A stretch of 64,000 nucleotides of DNA from Methylobacterium bullatum (lineage in GTDB: Bacteria; Pseudomonadota; Alphaproteobacteria; Rhizobiales; Beijerinckiaceae): NCBI GenBank assembly GCA_902712845.1, contig LR743504.1, forward strand, positions 2,020,001 through 2,084,000, in the 5' to 3' direction. Position numbers and translations under genes: made by a program. Each line of letters opens with the position of its first letter. Within the stretch, counting starts at the first letter, position 1. The notes beneath the pieces are model-generated. The model did not search any database, had not been told where the DNA came from, and worked only from the letters and a program-made list of their open reading frames with translations. Shown here piece by piece: positions 1 through 7,849 of the stretch.

Positions 1-1346
1 GCGCCGACATCCTTGGCGAAGGCCGGATCGGCGGCGGCGAACTCCTTGCCGGCGACGGTGACGGTGGCCTTGGTGCCGGGAGCGGCCGGCTCGGTGGTGT
101 AGTTCACCGCGGACCGGGCGAGCAGCGCCTTGGCGATGTCGCAGGAATTGGTGAACTTGGCCGTTCCCACCGGATTGAACTGGAACGAGCAATCCGCCGG
201 GTCGGCCTTGACCACCACCTGCGTGCTCTGCTGGGCCGCGTGCAGGGCCGGGTTGGCTGCAGCGGTCAGCGCCTTGAACAGCGGGAAGAAGGTCAGTGCC
301 GCGATCACGCAACCGCCGAGGATGATCGGCTTGCGGCCGATCTTGTCGGAGAGCGCGCCGAAGAACAGGAACCCGCCGGTGCCGAGGATGAGCGACCAGG
401 CAATGAGCACGTTGGCCGTGAACTGATCGACCTTCAGGATCGTCTGGAGGAAGAACAGCGCGTAGAACTGGCCGGTGTACCAGACCACGGCCTGGCCGGC
501 GGTGAGGCCGAGGAGCGCGAGGAGCGCCCATTTGGCGTTGCGCCACTGGCCGAACGCCTCCGAGAGCGGCGCCTTGGAGCCGGTGCCCTCTTCCTTCATC
601 TTCTTGAAGGCCGGGCTTTCCTGCATCTGCAGACGGATCCAGACCGAGACGCCGAGCAGCACGATCGAGACCAGGAACGGAATGCGCCAGCCCCAGGCGG
701 CGAAGGGCGTGATCGTCCCGGCCGAACCGTCGGCGAGGGTGGTGGCGACGGGCGCGTAGTTCGCGTTGACGTAGATCTGGGTGAACAGGATCACCATCAG
801 CGACAGCAGCAGCCCGAGGGTCGCCGTGGTCTGGATGAAGGCGGTGTAGAAACCGCGACGCCCGGGGGGAGCGTGCTCGGCCACGTAGACCGCCGCGCCG
901 CCGTATTCACCGCCGAGTGCCAGGCCCTGGAGCATGCGCAACGCCAGCAGCGCCACGGGCGCGACCCAGCCGACGCCGTATTCGTTCATCGTGGCGTAGG
1001 ACGGCAGCAGGCCGACCACGAAGGTCGAGATGCCCATGATCAGGATGGTGACGAGGAAGGTATACTTGCGGCCCACCAGGTCGCCGAGACGTCCGAACAC
1101 CAGCGCGCCGAAGGGGCGGACCAGGAAGCCGGCGGCGAAGGCCATCAGGGCGAAGATGTTGCGCGTGGCTTCCGGATAGGCCGAGAAGAACTGTGCGCCG
1201 ATGATCGCGGCGAGCGATCCGTAGAGATAGAAATCATACCACTCGAACACGGTGCCGAGCGAGGAGGCCAGGATGACCTTCTTCTCGCCGGCACTCATGG
1301 GCCGTGCGGCATCCTTTGGTAATGGGACCGCTGACGTTGCAGACAT
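1..1346 (-). CDS. MFS transporter, MHS (metabolite:H+ symporter) type, 3' end cut by window
   Basis: This is an inner-membrane major facilitator of the metabolite:proton symporter branch (ShiA/ProP/KgtP-like), probably moving a carboxylate or a similar small solute. The reading frame stays open to base 1, so the C-terminus lies outside. After a short N-terminus come the MHS hallmarks GTVFEWYDFYLYG, GRLGDLVGRK between the second and third helices, LQGLALGGEYGG, and a second GALSDKIGRK loop. A long periplasmic-type insertion follows the second loop. GGAGG sits 8 bases before the ATG. It lies downstream of the acetate genes on the same strand but behind their terminator, so it is probably its own unit. 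The substrate cannot be read from sequence. Confidence 0.9.
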   Translation of the reverse strand, partial: MSATSAVPLPKDAARPMSAGEKKVILASSLGTVFEWYDFYLYGSLAAIIGAQFFSAYPEATRNIFALMAFAAGFLVRPFGALVFGRLGDLVGRKYTFLVTILIMGISTFVVGLLPSYATMNEYGVGWVAPVALLALRMLQGLALGGEYGGAAVYVAEHAPPGRRGFYTAFIQTTATLGLLLSLMVILFTQIYVNANYAPVATTLADGSAGTITPFAAWGWRIPFLVSIVLLGVSVWIRLQMQESPAFKKMKEEGTGSKAPLSEAFGQWRNAKWALLALLGLTAGQAVVWYTGQFYALFFLQTILKVDQFTANVLIAWSLILGTGGFLFFGALSDKIGRKPIILGGCVIAALTFFPLFKALTAAANPALHAAQQSTQVVVKADPADCSFQFNPVGTAKFTNSCDIAKALLARSAVNYTTEPAAPGTKATVTVAGKEFAAADPAFAKDVG

Positions 1347-1411
1347 GGGGGGAACCTCCAAAATTTTTTATACTTCCAGGCTTTTGCAGGCCTGGCTTTC
1401 ATCACTTCAGA

Positions 1412-1450
1412 GACTTGGGCACTGCGTCGGCGTTCGCAGTCGCCCAAGTC
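1412..1450 (-). promoter_or_regulatory. Long stem-loop in 5' leader of the MHS transporter
   Basis: GACTTGGGCACTGCG at 1412-1426 pairs with CGCAGT-C-GCCCAAGTC at 1435-1450 with one bulged base and an 8-base loop. It lies about 66 bases upstream of the transporter start and is followed by a second hairpin at 1376-1395. A leader regulatory role or a weak attenuator is inference; I do not recognise a known riboswitch. Confidence 0.4.
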
Positions 1451-1626
1451 CTGGCGCGCATTGGTCTTGCCGCTCACTGAAACGAGAGCGATCGACGCTA
1501 CCTCACGCCATGATTTCGCCCAAGAGTGAAAACGCGGCGAAGGGGCGCGATACTCACGTTTTTGTGTGCAGGTGTCACTTTCGCGTCCGCAGCCGGCGCA
1601 TCCACGGCACCCGGTACTTGGAACGA

Positions 1627-1656
1627 GAAAGGGCGCGGCTCGCGCCGCGCCCTTTC
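1627..1656 (-). terminator. Hairpin terminator after actP
   Basis: A perfect 13-bp stem (GAAAGGGCGCGGC paired with GCCGCGCCCTTTC) with a 4-base loop starts about 30 bases downstream of the actP stop codon. The end of the stem gives a short T run on the minus strand. It should end the DUF485-actP transcript. Confidence 0.65.
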
Positions 1657-1685
1657 GCTGGGTCGAAGACTGGTTCTGGGATGGT

Positions 1686-3380
1686 CTAGTGGGCGTGGGC
1701 GCCGGACGCGCCGATCCCGGTTTCGGAGCGCACGAACTGCTGGTCGAACAGGGCGCGCTCGCGCTTGGCCCGCGCCGTGTTGTCGAGCTTCGACACGACG
1801 TAGATCGTGAGGAAGGCGAGCGGCATCGAGAATAGGGCCGGGTTGTCGTAGGGGAAGATCGCCACCGGATTGCCGAAGGTCGTCACCCACACCGCCTTCG
1901 ACAGGATGACCATCCCGACCGCCGCGAAGAGCCCGACGAAGCCGCCGATGAGGGCACCCCAGGTGGTCGTGCCCCGCCACAGGATCGACATGGTGAGGAT
2001 CGGGAAGTTGCAGCTCGCCGCCACCGAGAAGGCGAGGCCCACCATGAAGGCGACGTTCTGGTTCTCGAAAACGTAGCCGAGATAGATCGCCACGATGCCG
2101 ATGACGACCGCCGAGATCTTCGAGAGCCGGACCTCGGAGGTCTCGTTGGTGCGCCCGCGGGCGATGACGCTGGCGTAAAGGTCGTGGCTCACCGCCGATG
2201 CGCCGGCGAGGGTCAGGCCGGCCACCACCGCGAGGATCGTGGCGAAGGCCACCGCCGAGATGAAGCCGAGGAAGTAGGGTCCGCCCACGGCATTGGCGAG
2301 ATTCACGGCGACCATGTTGGTGCCGCCGACCATGCCCTTGAGCTTGTCGAAGGCGCCGGCCGGATCGAGCTTGAAATAGGCCGGGTCGGACATCAACAGG
2401 GCGATGCCGCCGAAGCCGATGATGAAGGTGAGAATGTAGAAGTAGCCGATCAGGCCGGTGGCGTAGAACACCGACTTGCGGGCGGCCTGGGCGTCGGAGA
2501 CCGTGAAGAAGCGCATCAGGATGTGTGGCAGGCCGGCGGTGCCGAACATCAGGCCGACGCCGAGGGAAATCGCCTCGATCGGGTTCGATACGAGGCCGCC
2601 CGGTGCCATGATGGCGTCGCCCTTCGGATGAGTGGCGACGGCGGCGGAGAACAGGGCCTCGGGGTTGAAGCCGTACTTGTAGAGGACCGCGCCCGCCATA
2701 AAGGTGGCGCCGCCCAGAAGCAGGCAGGCCTTGATGACCTGGACCCAGGTGGTCGCCTTCATGCCGCCGAAGGCCACGTAGACGATCATCAGCACGCCGA
2801 CGATGACGACTGCGTAGAGGTATTCGAGGCCGAACAAGAGCTGGATCAGCTTTCCCGCGCCGACCATCTGGGCGATCAGGTAGAAGGCCACCACGACGAG
2901 GGTGCCCACCGCCGAGATGATGCGGATCGAGGTCTGGTCGAGGCGGAAGCTCGCCACGTCGGCGAAGGTGAACTTGCCGAGGTTGCGCAGGCGCTCGGCG
3001 ATGAGGAACAGCACGATCGGCCAGCCCACGAGGAAGCCGGTGGAGTAGATCAATCCGTCGAAGCCGGACGTGTAGACGAGGCCCGAAATACCAAGGAACG
3101 AGGCGGCCGACATGTAGTCGCCGGCGATCGCCAGGGAGTTGGTGCCGGCCGAGATGCCGCCGCCGGCGGCGTAGAAGTCGGAGGCCGATTTGGTGCCCTT
3201 GGCCGCCTTGTAGGTGATGCCGAGGGTGAAGAGCACGAAGAACGCGAACATGCCGATGGCCGGCCAGTTCGTCTGGGCTTTCGTGACCGCGCCGATGTCC
3301 GGGCCGGCCGCATAGGCGGCACCCGCGAGAATGACCGCGAGGGTGGTGCCGAGGGCGATGGGGTGGGCGGAGCGGATCAT
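1686..3380 (-). CDS. actP: Cation/acetate symporter ActP
   Basis: This is a sodium:solute symporter (SSS) family permease that takes up acetate and other short monocarboxylates; it is about 564 residues, normal for ActP. The protein begins with a hydrophobic signal-like segment ([17 protein letters not shown]) and then has about 13 membrane helices, including the conserved stretch [10 protein letters not shown]. The frame is open further upstream, but the ATG at 3380 overlaps the stop of the DUF485 gene by four bases (ATGA), and homologues start here. It is the second gene of a DUF485-actP operon, with acs just upstream on the same strand, the usual acetate-assimilation grouping. Confidence 0.95.
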   Translation of the reverse strand: MIRSAHPIALGTTLAVILAGAAYAAGPDIGAVTKAQTNWPAIGMFAFFVLFTLGITYKAAKGTKSASDFYAAGGGISAGTNSLAIAGDYMSAASFLGISGLVYTSGFDGLIYSTGFLVGWPIVLFLIAERLRNLGKFTFADVASFRLDQTSIRIISAVGTLVVVAFYLIAQMVGAGKLIQLLFGLEYLYAVVIVGVLMIVYVAFGGMKATTWVQVIKACLLLGGATFMAGAVLYKYGFNPEALFSAAVATHPKGDAIMAPGGLVSNPIEAISLGVGLMFGTAGLPHILMRFFTVSDAQAARKSVFYATGLIGYFYILTFIIGFGGIALLMSDPAYFKLDPAGAFDKLKGMVGGTNMVAVNLANAVGGPYFLGFISAVAFATILAVVAGLTLAGASAVSHDLYASVIARGRTNETSEVRLSKISAVVIGIVAIYLGYVFENQNVAFMVGLAFSVAASCNFPILTMSILWRGTTTWGALIGGFVGLFAAVGMVILSKAVWVTTFGNPVAIFPYDNPALFSMPLAFLTIYVVSKLDNTARAKRERALFDQQFVRSETGIGASGAHAH

Positions 3381-3685
3381 CGGCCGAGGTCCCGCTTGAG
3401 CGCGGCGGTCAGTTCGTCGAAGCGGCCATTGGCGCGCTGGACGTAGATGCCGGTGAGGATGAAGGCGAAGACGATCACGGCGACGCCGAGGATCAGGCCC
3501 AGGGACGTCGTGGCGCTCCCGATCTTCAGGGCGAGCAAAGACTTGTCGAAGGCGATGAGGCCGATGAAGCCGAAATAGACCAGCAGCATCAGGATGGTCA
3601 GCGTCCATCCGAAGCGGGTGCGTTCGTGCACGAGCTCCTTGAACCGCGGGTTCTGCGCAATCCGCGCAGTCTCGATATCGGACAT
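3377..3685 (-). CDS. DUF485 family inner-membrane protein (YjcH-like)
   Basis: This 102-residue protein has two hydrophobic helices (about 30-50 and 62-85) and the DUF485 signature near the N-terminus ([16 protein letters not shown]). Such proteins are nearly always encoded directly before actP, as yjcH is in Escherichia coli, and are thought to accompany the acetate permease in the membrane; the molecular role is unknown. Its stop overlaps the actP start by four bases, indicating translational coupling. The operon promoter should lie in the 244 bases between here and the end of acs. Confidence 0.92.
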   Translation of the reverse strand: MSDIETARIAQNPRFKELVHERTRFGWTLTILMLLVYFGFIGLIAFDKSLLALKIGSATTSLGLILGVAVIVFAFILTGIYVQRANGRFDELTAALKRDLGR

Positions 3686-3882
3686 GGCGTACCTTTCCCT
3701 GGAGCATCGACCCTTCTGAACGGGGTCTCGGTCTCGACGAATACTGTAGCGATGAAGGCGCGGGCGCTTAAGGCAGCCGATCCTGTCTCGTGTCCCGAGG
3801 CGCGTCGGCGCAAGCGTCGCAGGGTCACGATATCGTCAGGTCAAACGGAAGCGATGGCTCGGGACCCGGCCAGGACGCGATC

Positions 3883-3906
3883 GGCGCATCTCCTTCGAGA
3901 TGCGCC
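3883..3906 (-). terminator. Hairpin downstream of acs
   Basis: GGCGCATCTC and GAGATGCGCC form a perfect 10-bp stem around a CTTC loop, 24 bases past the acs stop. There is no T tract on the minus strand, so termination may be weak or Rho-assisted. Confidence 0.5.
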
Positions 3907-3929
3907 GCTTCGTTGCGGGAGTTTGGCGA

Positions 3930-5879
3930 TCAGGACGCGCGGTTCTGGCGGTTCTCGATCAGGTCGTCGACCACGGCCGGCTCGGCGAGGGTCGAGGTGT
4001 CGCCCAGCGACGAGAACTCGTCCTCGGCGATCTTGCGCAGGATGCGGCGCATGATCTTGCCGGAGCGGGTCTTGGGTAGGCCGGGGGCGAACTGGATCAG
4101 GTCCGGCGAGGCGATGGGGCCGATATCCTTGCGGACCCAGGCCACCAATTCCTTGCGCAGCTCGTCCGAACCGTCCTCGCCCTCCATCAGGGTGACGTAG
4201 GCGTAGATGCCCTGTCCCTTCATGGAATGCGGGTAGCCGACGACGGCCGCTTCCGAGACCTTCGGATGGGCGACGAGGGAGGATTCGACCTCTGCCGTGC
4301 CCATGCGGTGACCCGAGACGTTGATGACGTCGTCGACGCGACCGGTGATCCAGTAATAGCCGTCCGCGTCCCGGCGGCAGCCGTCGCCGGTGAAGTAGAG
4401 GTTCGGATAAGTGGAGAAGTAGGTCTGCTCGAACCGCTCGTGGTCGCCATAGACCGTGCGCATCTGGCCCGGCCAGGAATCCTTGATGCAGAGGTTGCCC
4501 TCGCAGGGGCCGTCGAGTTCCTTGCCCTCGGCGTCTACGATCAGCGGTTGCACGCCGAAGAACGGGCGCGTGGCCGAGCCGGGCTTCAGCTTGGTGGCGC
4601 CGGGAAGCGGGGTGATGAGGATGCCGCCGGTCTCGGTCTGCCACCACGTATCGACGATGGGGCAACGGCTGTCGCCGACCACGCGGTAGTACCAGTCCCA
4701 GGCTTCCGGGTTGATCGGCTCGCCCACCGAGCCGAGGACGCGCAAGCTTGCCCGCGAAGTCTTCTTCACCGGGCCTTCGCCGCCGCCCATGAGCGAGCGG
4801 ATCGCCGTGGGAGCGGTGTAGAAGATGTTGACCTTGTGCTTGTCCACCACGTCCCAGAACCGCGACGTGGACGGATAGGTCGGGATGCCCTCGAACATCA
4901 GGGTCGTGGCGCCGTTGGCGAGCGGCCCGTAGACGATATAGCTGTGGCCCGTGACCCAGCCCACATCGGCCGTGCACCAGTAGACCTCGCCCTCGCGGTA
5001 ATCGAAGACGTATTGGTGCGTCATCGCGGCGTAGACGAGATAGCCACCGGTGGTGTGGACCACGCCCTTGGGCTGGCCCGTGGAGCCTGAGGTGTAGAGG
5101 ATGAAGAGCGGGTGCTCCGCCTCCACGGCCTCGGCGGGGCACTCGTCGGTGACCATGGCGGCGGCCTCGTCGTAATAGACGTCGCGGCCGGGCTCCATCG
5201 GCACGGCGCTGCCGGTGCGGCGCACGACGACGACGTGGTCCACCGCATCCTTGCCGAGCCGCGCGATGGCGGCGTCGACATTGGCCTTCAACGCGACCTT
5301 GCGCCCGCCGCGCAGACCCTCGTCGGCGGTGATGACGAGCTTCGAGGCACAGCCTTCGATGCGGCCGGCCAGGGAATCCGGCGAGAAGCCGCCGAAGACG
5401 ATGGAGTGGATCGCGCCGAGCCGGGCGCAGGCCAGCATGGCATAGGCGGCTTCCGGGATCATCGGCAGGTAAAGGGTGACGCGGTCGCCCTTGCCGACGC
5501 CGCGGTTGCGCAGCACGTTCGCCATCCGGCAGACTTCCGCGTGAAGCTGGCGGTAGGTGATGTGCTTGGATTCGTTGGGGTCGTCGCCTTCCCAGATGAT
5601 CGCGACCTGGTCGCCGCGGGTGGCGAGGTGGCGGTCGATGCAATTGTAGGCGACGTTGGTCTTGCCGTCCTCGAACCATTTGATCGAGACGTTGCCCGGA
5701 GCAAAGCTCGTGTTCTTCACGGTGGAGTACGGCGTCGACCAGTCGATCCGCTTGCCGTGCTCGCCCCAGAACGCGGCCGGATCGTCGACCGAGGCCTTGT
5801 ACATTGCCTGATACCCAGCATCGTCCACATGCGCGCCGTCGATCCAGGCCGCGCGGACGTCGACCACCTTCTCGTCCAT
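3930..5879 (-). CDS. acs: Acetyl-CoA synthetase
   Basis: This AMP-forming acetate:CoA ligase converts acetate, ATP and CoA to acetyl-CoA in the cytoplasm. At 649 residues it has the standard length. The N-terminal ACAS domain is followed by the P-loop-like motif [14 protein letters not shown], the adenylation motifs WWQTETGG and [20 protein letters not shown], and the C-terminal [14 protein letters not shown], whose first GK lysine is the site regulated by acetylation in this family. The ATG is preceded by AGGGAA at 7 bases. It is followed on the same strand by the acetate permease operon. A GC-rich palindrome at 6006-6019 lies in its upstream region. Confidence 0.97.
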   Translation of the reverse strand: MDEKVVDVRAAWIDGAHVDDAGYQAMYKASVDDPAAFWGEHGKRIDWSTPYSTVKNTSFAPGNVSIKWFEDGKTNVAYNCIDRHLATRGDQVAIIWEGDDPNESKHITYRQLHAEVCRMANVLRNRGVGKGDRVTLYLPMIPEAAYAMLACARLGAIHSIVFGGFSPDSLAGRIEGCASKLVITADEGLRGGRKVALKANVDAAIARLGKDAVDHVVVVRRTGSAVPMEPGRDVYYDEAAAMVTDECPAEAVEAEHPLFILYTSGSTGQPKGVVHTTGGYLVYAAMTHQYVFDYREGEVYWCTADVGWVTGHSYIVYGPLANGATTLMFEGIPTYPSTSRFWDVVDKHKVNIFYTAPTAIRSLMGGGEGPVKKTSRASLRVLGSVGEPINPEAWDWYYRVVGDSRCPIVDTWWQTETGGILITPLPGATKLKPGSATRPFFGVQPLIVDAEGKELDGPCEGNLCIKDSWPGQMRTVYGDHERFEQTYFSTYPNLYFTGDGCRRDADGYYWITGRVDDVINVSGHRMGTAEVESSLVAHPKVSEAAVVGYPHSMKGQGIYAYVTLMEGEDGSDELRKELVAWVRKDIGPIASPDLIQFAPGLPKTRSGKIMRRILRKIAEDEFSSLGDTSTLAEPAVVDDLIENRQNRAS

Positions 5880-6005
5880 GACGTTTTCCCTGCTGGTGCC
5901 CGATCGTATCGCGAAAACCGCGCAGCCGGGACTTCCAACCTGTTCTTATGCGCAGGAGCAGATTTACCGCAAGCGCGAAGGGGCATGGTCCAACAGCGTA
6001 GGCAC

Positions 6006-6019
6006 CCCCCAATTGGGGG
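6006..6019. promoter_or_regulatory. Palindrome upstream of acs
   Basis: CCCCCAATTGGGGG is a perfect 14-base palindrome about 127 bases upstream of the acs start and 30 bases past the end of the small secreted-protein gene. It could be an activator site for the acetate genes or part of a terminator for the upstream gene. Both readings are inference. Confidence 0.35.
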
Positions 6020-6048
6020 AATACTCCTCGCAATCGGTGGCCTGCACG

Positions 6049-6309
6049 TCAGTTGCAGCCGATACAGATCCCCTTGATCCCCGAACCTTCCGACTTGCGC
6101 TGCTTGCCTTTGTCGTCACGCTTCACCGGCGTGTCGGGCGCGGCCGCGGCGCCGGGGGGCTTGGTGACGCCGGTGGGGGTGATGTTGCGGAAGGCGCCGG
6201 CCGAGTCGAGGTTCTGCCCGGTCGTCGAGGTGCCGGCCGTCTGGGCCAGGACGCCGGTCGCTCCGGCTATGAAAAGTCCGGCGGCCAGAAGTCTCAGGGT
6301 CGTACGCAT
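6049..6309 (-). CDS. Small secreted protein, unknown function
   Basis: This 86-residue protein has a clear signal peptide (MRTTLRLLAAGLFIAGATGVLAQ, cut after an A-x-A-like site) and a short polar mature part rich in Thr, Gly, Pro and Lys. It ends in the dicysteine motif GICIGCN. I chose the ATG at 6309 because it begins the signal peptide and has GGAG 6 bases upstream; the frame runs further upstream without coding character. I do not recognise a family. The terminal CxxC could bind metal or form a disulfide, but that is conjecture. Confidence 0.65.
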   Translation of the reverse strand: MRTTLRLLAAGLFIAGATGVLAQTAGTSTTGQNLDSAGAFRNITPTGVTKPPGAAAAPDTPVKRDDKGKQRKSEGSGIKGICIGCN

Positions 6310-6421
6310 CGCGTTTCTCCATCTATCGCGGAAGAACGGATGGGGTGCGCCGGGGTTGCTTACGGCCGAGAGCGGCGTCGTTAAAGACTGTGCCGGCACG
6401 CCGAGGCCAACCCAGGTCGCA

Positions 6422-7738
6422 TCAGGGAAGCGAGCCGCAGGGCTCGGCGCGGGCCGGCAGCGACGGGTTGGCCGTCCGGAACTCGGTCACCACGGCATCG
6501 AGGCGGGTGTCCACGATGTCGTTCATCTGCGGAACCCCCTCGGCCACCCGAAGCCATTTGGCGCCGTCCCAGACCTGCACGAAGCCGGACGGCCGTCCGC
6601 CGTGATCGCGGCAGGTGAAGGTGACGGAATGGGCAAAGCCCGCCAGCCCGAGCCCTTTCCAGCGGCTGTCGTCGATCGAGAGACCCTCGAAGGCGAGGCG
6701 CACGTCCGCGCCGCTCAAGGGTGCGCCGCGCCGCGCTCTCTGGGCCTCCGCGATGGCTTCGGCGGCGAGCACCGCGTTGTAGACGCCCCGGTTGTAATGG
6801 GTCTCGCCCGAACCGTCCTTCGGTGTCGAGGACAATCCGCGATCGGCGACGAAGGTGTCGATGGCATCGAAGGCGGGGAAAGCATCGCCGAAGGCATGGC
6901 GGCTCACCTCCTTGAAGCCGCGGCTCGCGGACCCGGCGCGGCGGATACCGTCCTGATCGGGCCAGCGCAGGGCGATCATCCGGTCGGGCGGGAAGCCGAC
7001 CTTCAGGGCCTCGTCGACGGAAGCACCGCTTCGCGTGCCCTGGCCCAGGAGGAGGACATGGTCCGGGCGCGCGGCGGCGATGCGTGTCCATAAAGCGGCC
7101 TTGCCGGCCTCGGTCTCGTCATCGGCGAAGAGCGGCGTCGCGAACCCGTACCGGGCGCCGAGTTCCTGCAGGATGACGAGGGCGGACGGGTCGGCGCCCG
7201 CATGGCTGTAGACGAGGCCGATGGAGAGGCCCTGTAGTTCGGACAGGCCGCCGAGCCTGTTGGCGAGATACCGGATCGCGATGGTGATGCCGCCGAGCAC
7301 GGTGGCGGAGGGGTTGAACACCCAGGGCAGCAGGTCGCCGCGCGTCCCGGCCGGGAAGCCGTCGCCCAGCGCCAGGACCGGGATCCGGTCGCGCGCGGCC
7401 GGTTCCAGCAGGTCCTGGGTGATGCCCCGGTCCGGCGTCGTGATCAGGACCGTTCCGGCCGCCCGCGCGGCGGCGTAGCAGGCGCGGGCGCGCTCGACCT
7501 CCGAGGCGACCTCGCATTCCTCCACCTGCAACGGCACGCCACCGATCCCGCCATCGCGCTGGTTCAGCATCTCCAGGTAATCGCGAACGCCATTGGCCAC
7601 CCGCGCGCCGATGGCGGCGCCAGGGCCCGTGCGGTTGGTGAGGAGGGTCATGCGGACGGGCTCGGCGGCTTCGGCCGGCGGGCAGGCTGCCAGGATCAGG
7701 GCCGTCACGGCCATCGGAGGGAAGCGGCGTCGCGTCAT
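6422..7738 (-). CDS. ABC-transporter periplasmic substrate-binding protein, Leu/Ile/Val-type fold
   Basis: This is a type I periplasmic binding protein (Peripla_BP_6, branched-chain amino acid receptor fold) of about 438 residues. The N-terminus MTRRRFPPMAVTALILAAC is a signal sequence that also contains a lipobox (LAAC), so the mature form may be a lipoprotein. The start is uncertain: the ATG at 7738 begins the signal peptide but has a poor ribosome binding site, and in-frame starts at 7777 and 7801 exist. No permease or ATPase gene lies nearby, so it is an orphan receptor in this window. The ligand is unknown; aligned neighbours in methylotrophs include proteins linked to alcohol oxidation, but nothing here proves that. 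Confidence 0.8.
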   Translation of the reverse strand: MTRRRFPPMAVTALILAACPPAEAAEPVRMTLLTNRTGPGAAIGARVANGVRDYLEMLNQRDGGIGGVPLQVEECEVASEVERARACYAAARAAGTVLITTPDRGITQDLLEPAARDRIPVLALGDGFPAGTRGDLLPWVFNPSATVLGGITIAIRYLANRLGGLSELQGLSIGLVYSHAGADPSALVILQELGARYGFATPLFADDETEAGKAALWTRIAAARPDHVLLLGQGTRSGASVDEALKVGFPPDRMIALRWPDQDGIRRAGSASRGFKEVSRHAFGDAFPAFDAIDTFVADRGLSSTPKDGSGETHYNRGVYNAVLAAEAIAEAQRARRGAPLSGADVRLAFEGLSIDDSRWKGLGLAGFAHSVTFTCRDHGGRPSGFVQVWDGAKWLRVAEGVPQMNDIVDTRLDAVVTEFRTANPSLPARAEPCGSLP

Positions 7739-7849
7739 GGGGAGTGCATCGGACCCGGTCCTCCGCGGCGGCATGCGTCGCAGGCGCGACGCATGCCGCA
7801 TGGCCCGCCGATGATGGCAGATGCCCGGCCGTGAGACGAGCCCGGACGG

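Larger units (their letters stand above)
1347..1685. other. Intergenic region with structured leader and hairpin
   Basis: This 339-base gap holds no convincing gene. Going leftward from actP it contains the actP terminator hairpin at 1627-1656, then two stem-loops in what should be the 5' leader of the transporter at 1-1346: a 15-bp stem with one bulge at 1412-1450 and a 6-bp stem at 1376-1395. An A/T-rich stretch and the ribosome binding site follow. Confidence 0.6.

Noticed and set aside
2184..3446. 420-codon open frame antisense to actP
   Set aside because: Composition is dominated by Gly, Glu, Asp and Arg as expected for the complement of a hydrophobic membrane-protein gene; no family match is visible.
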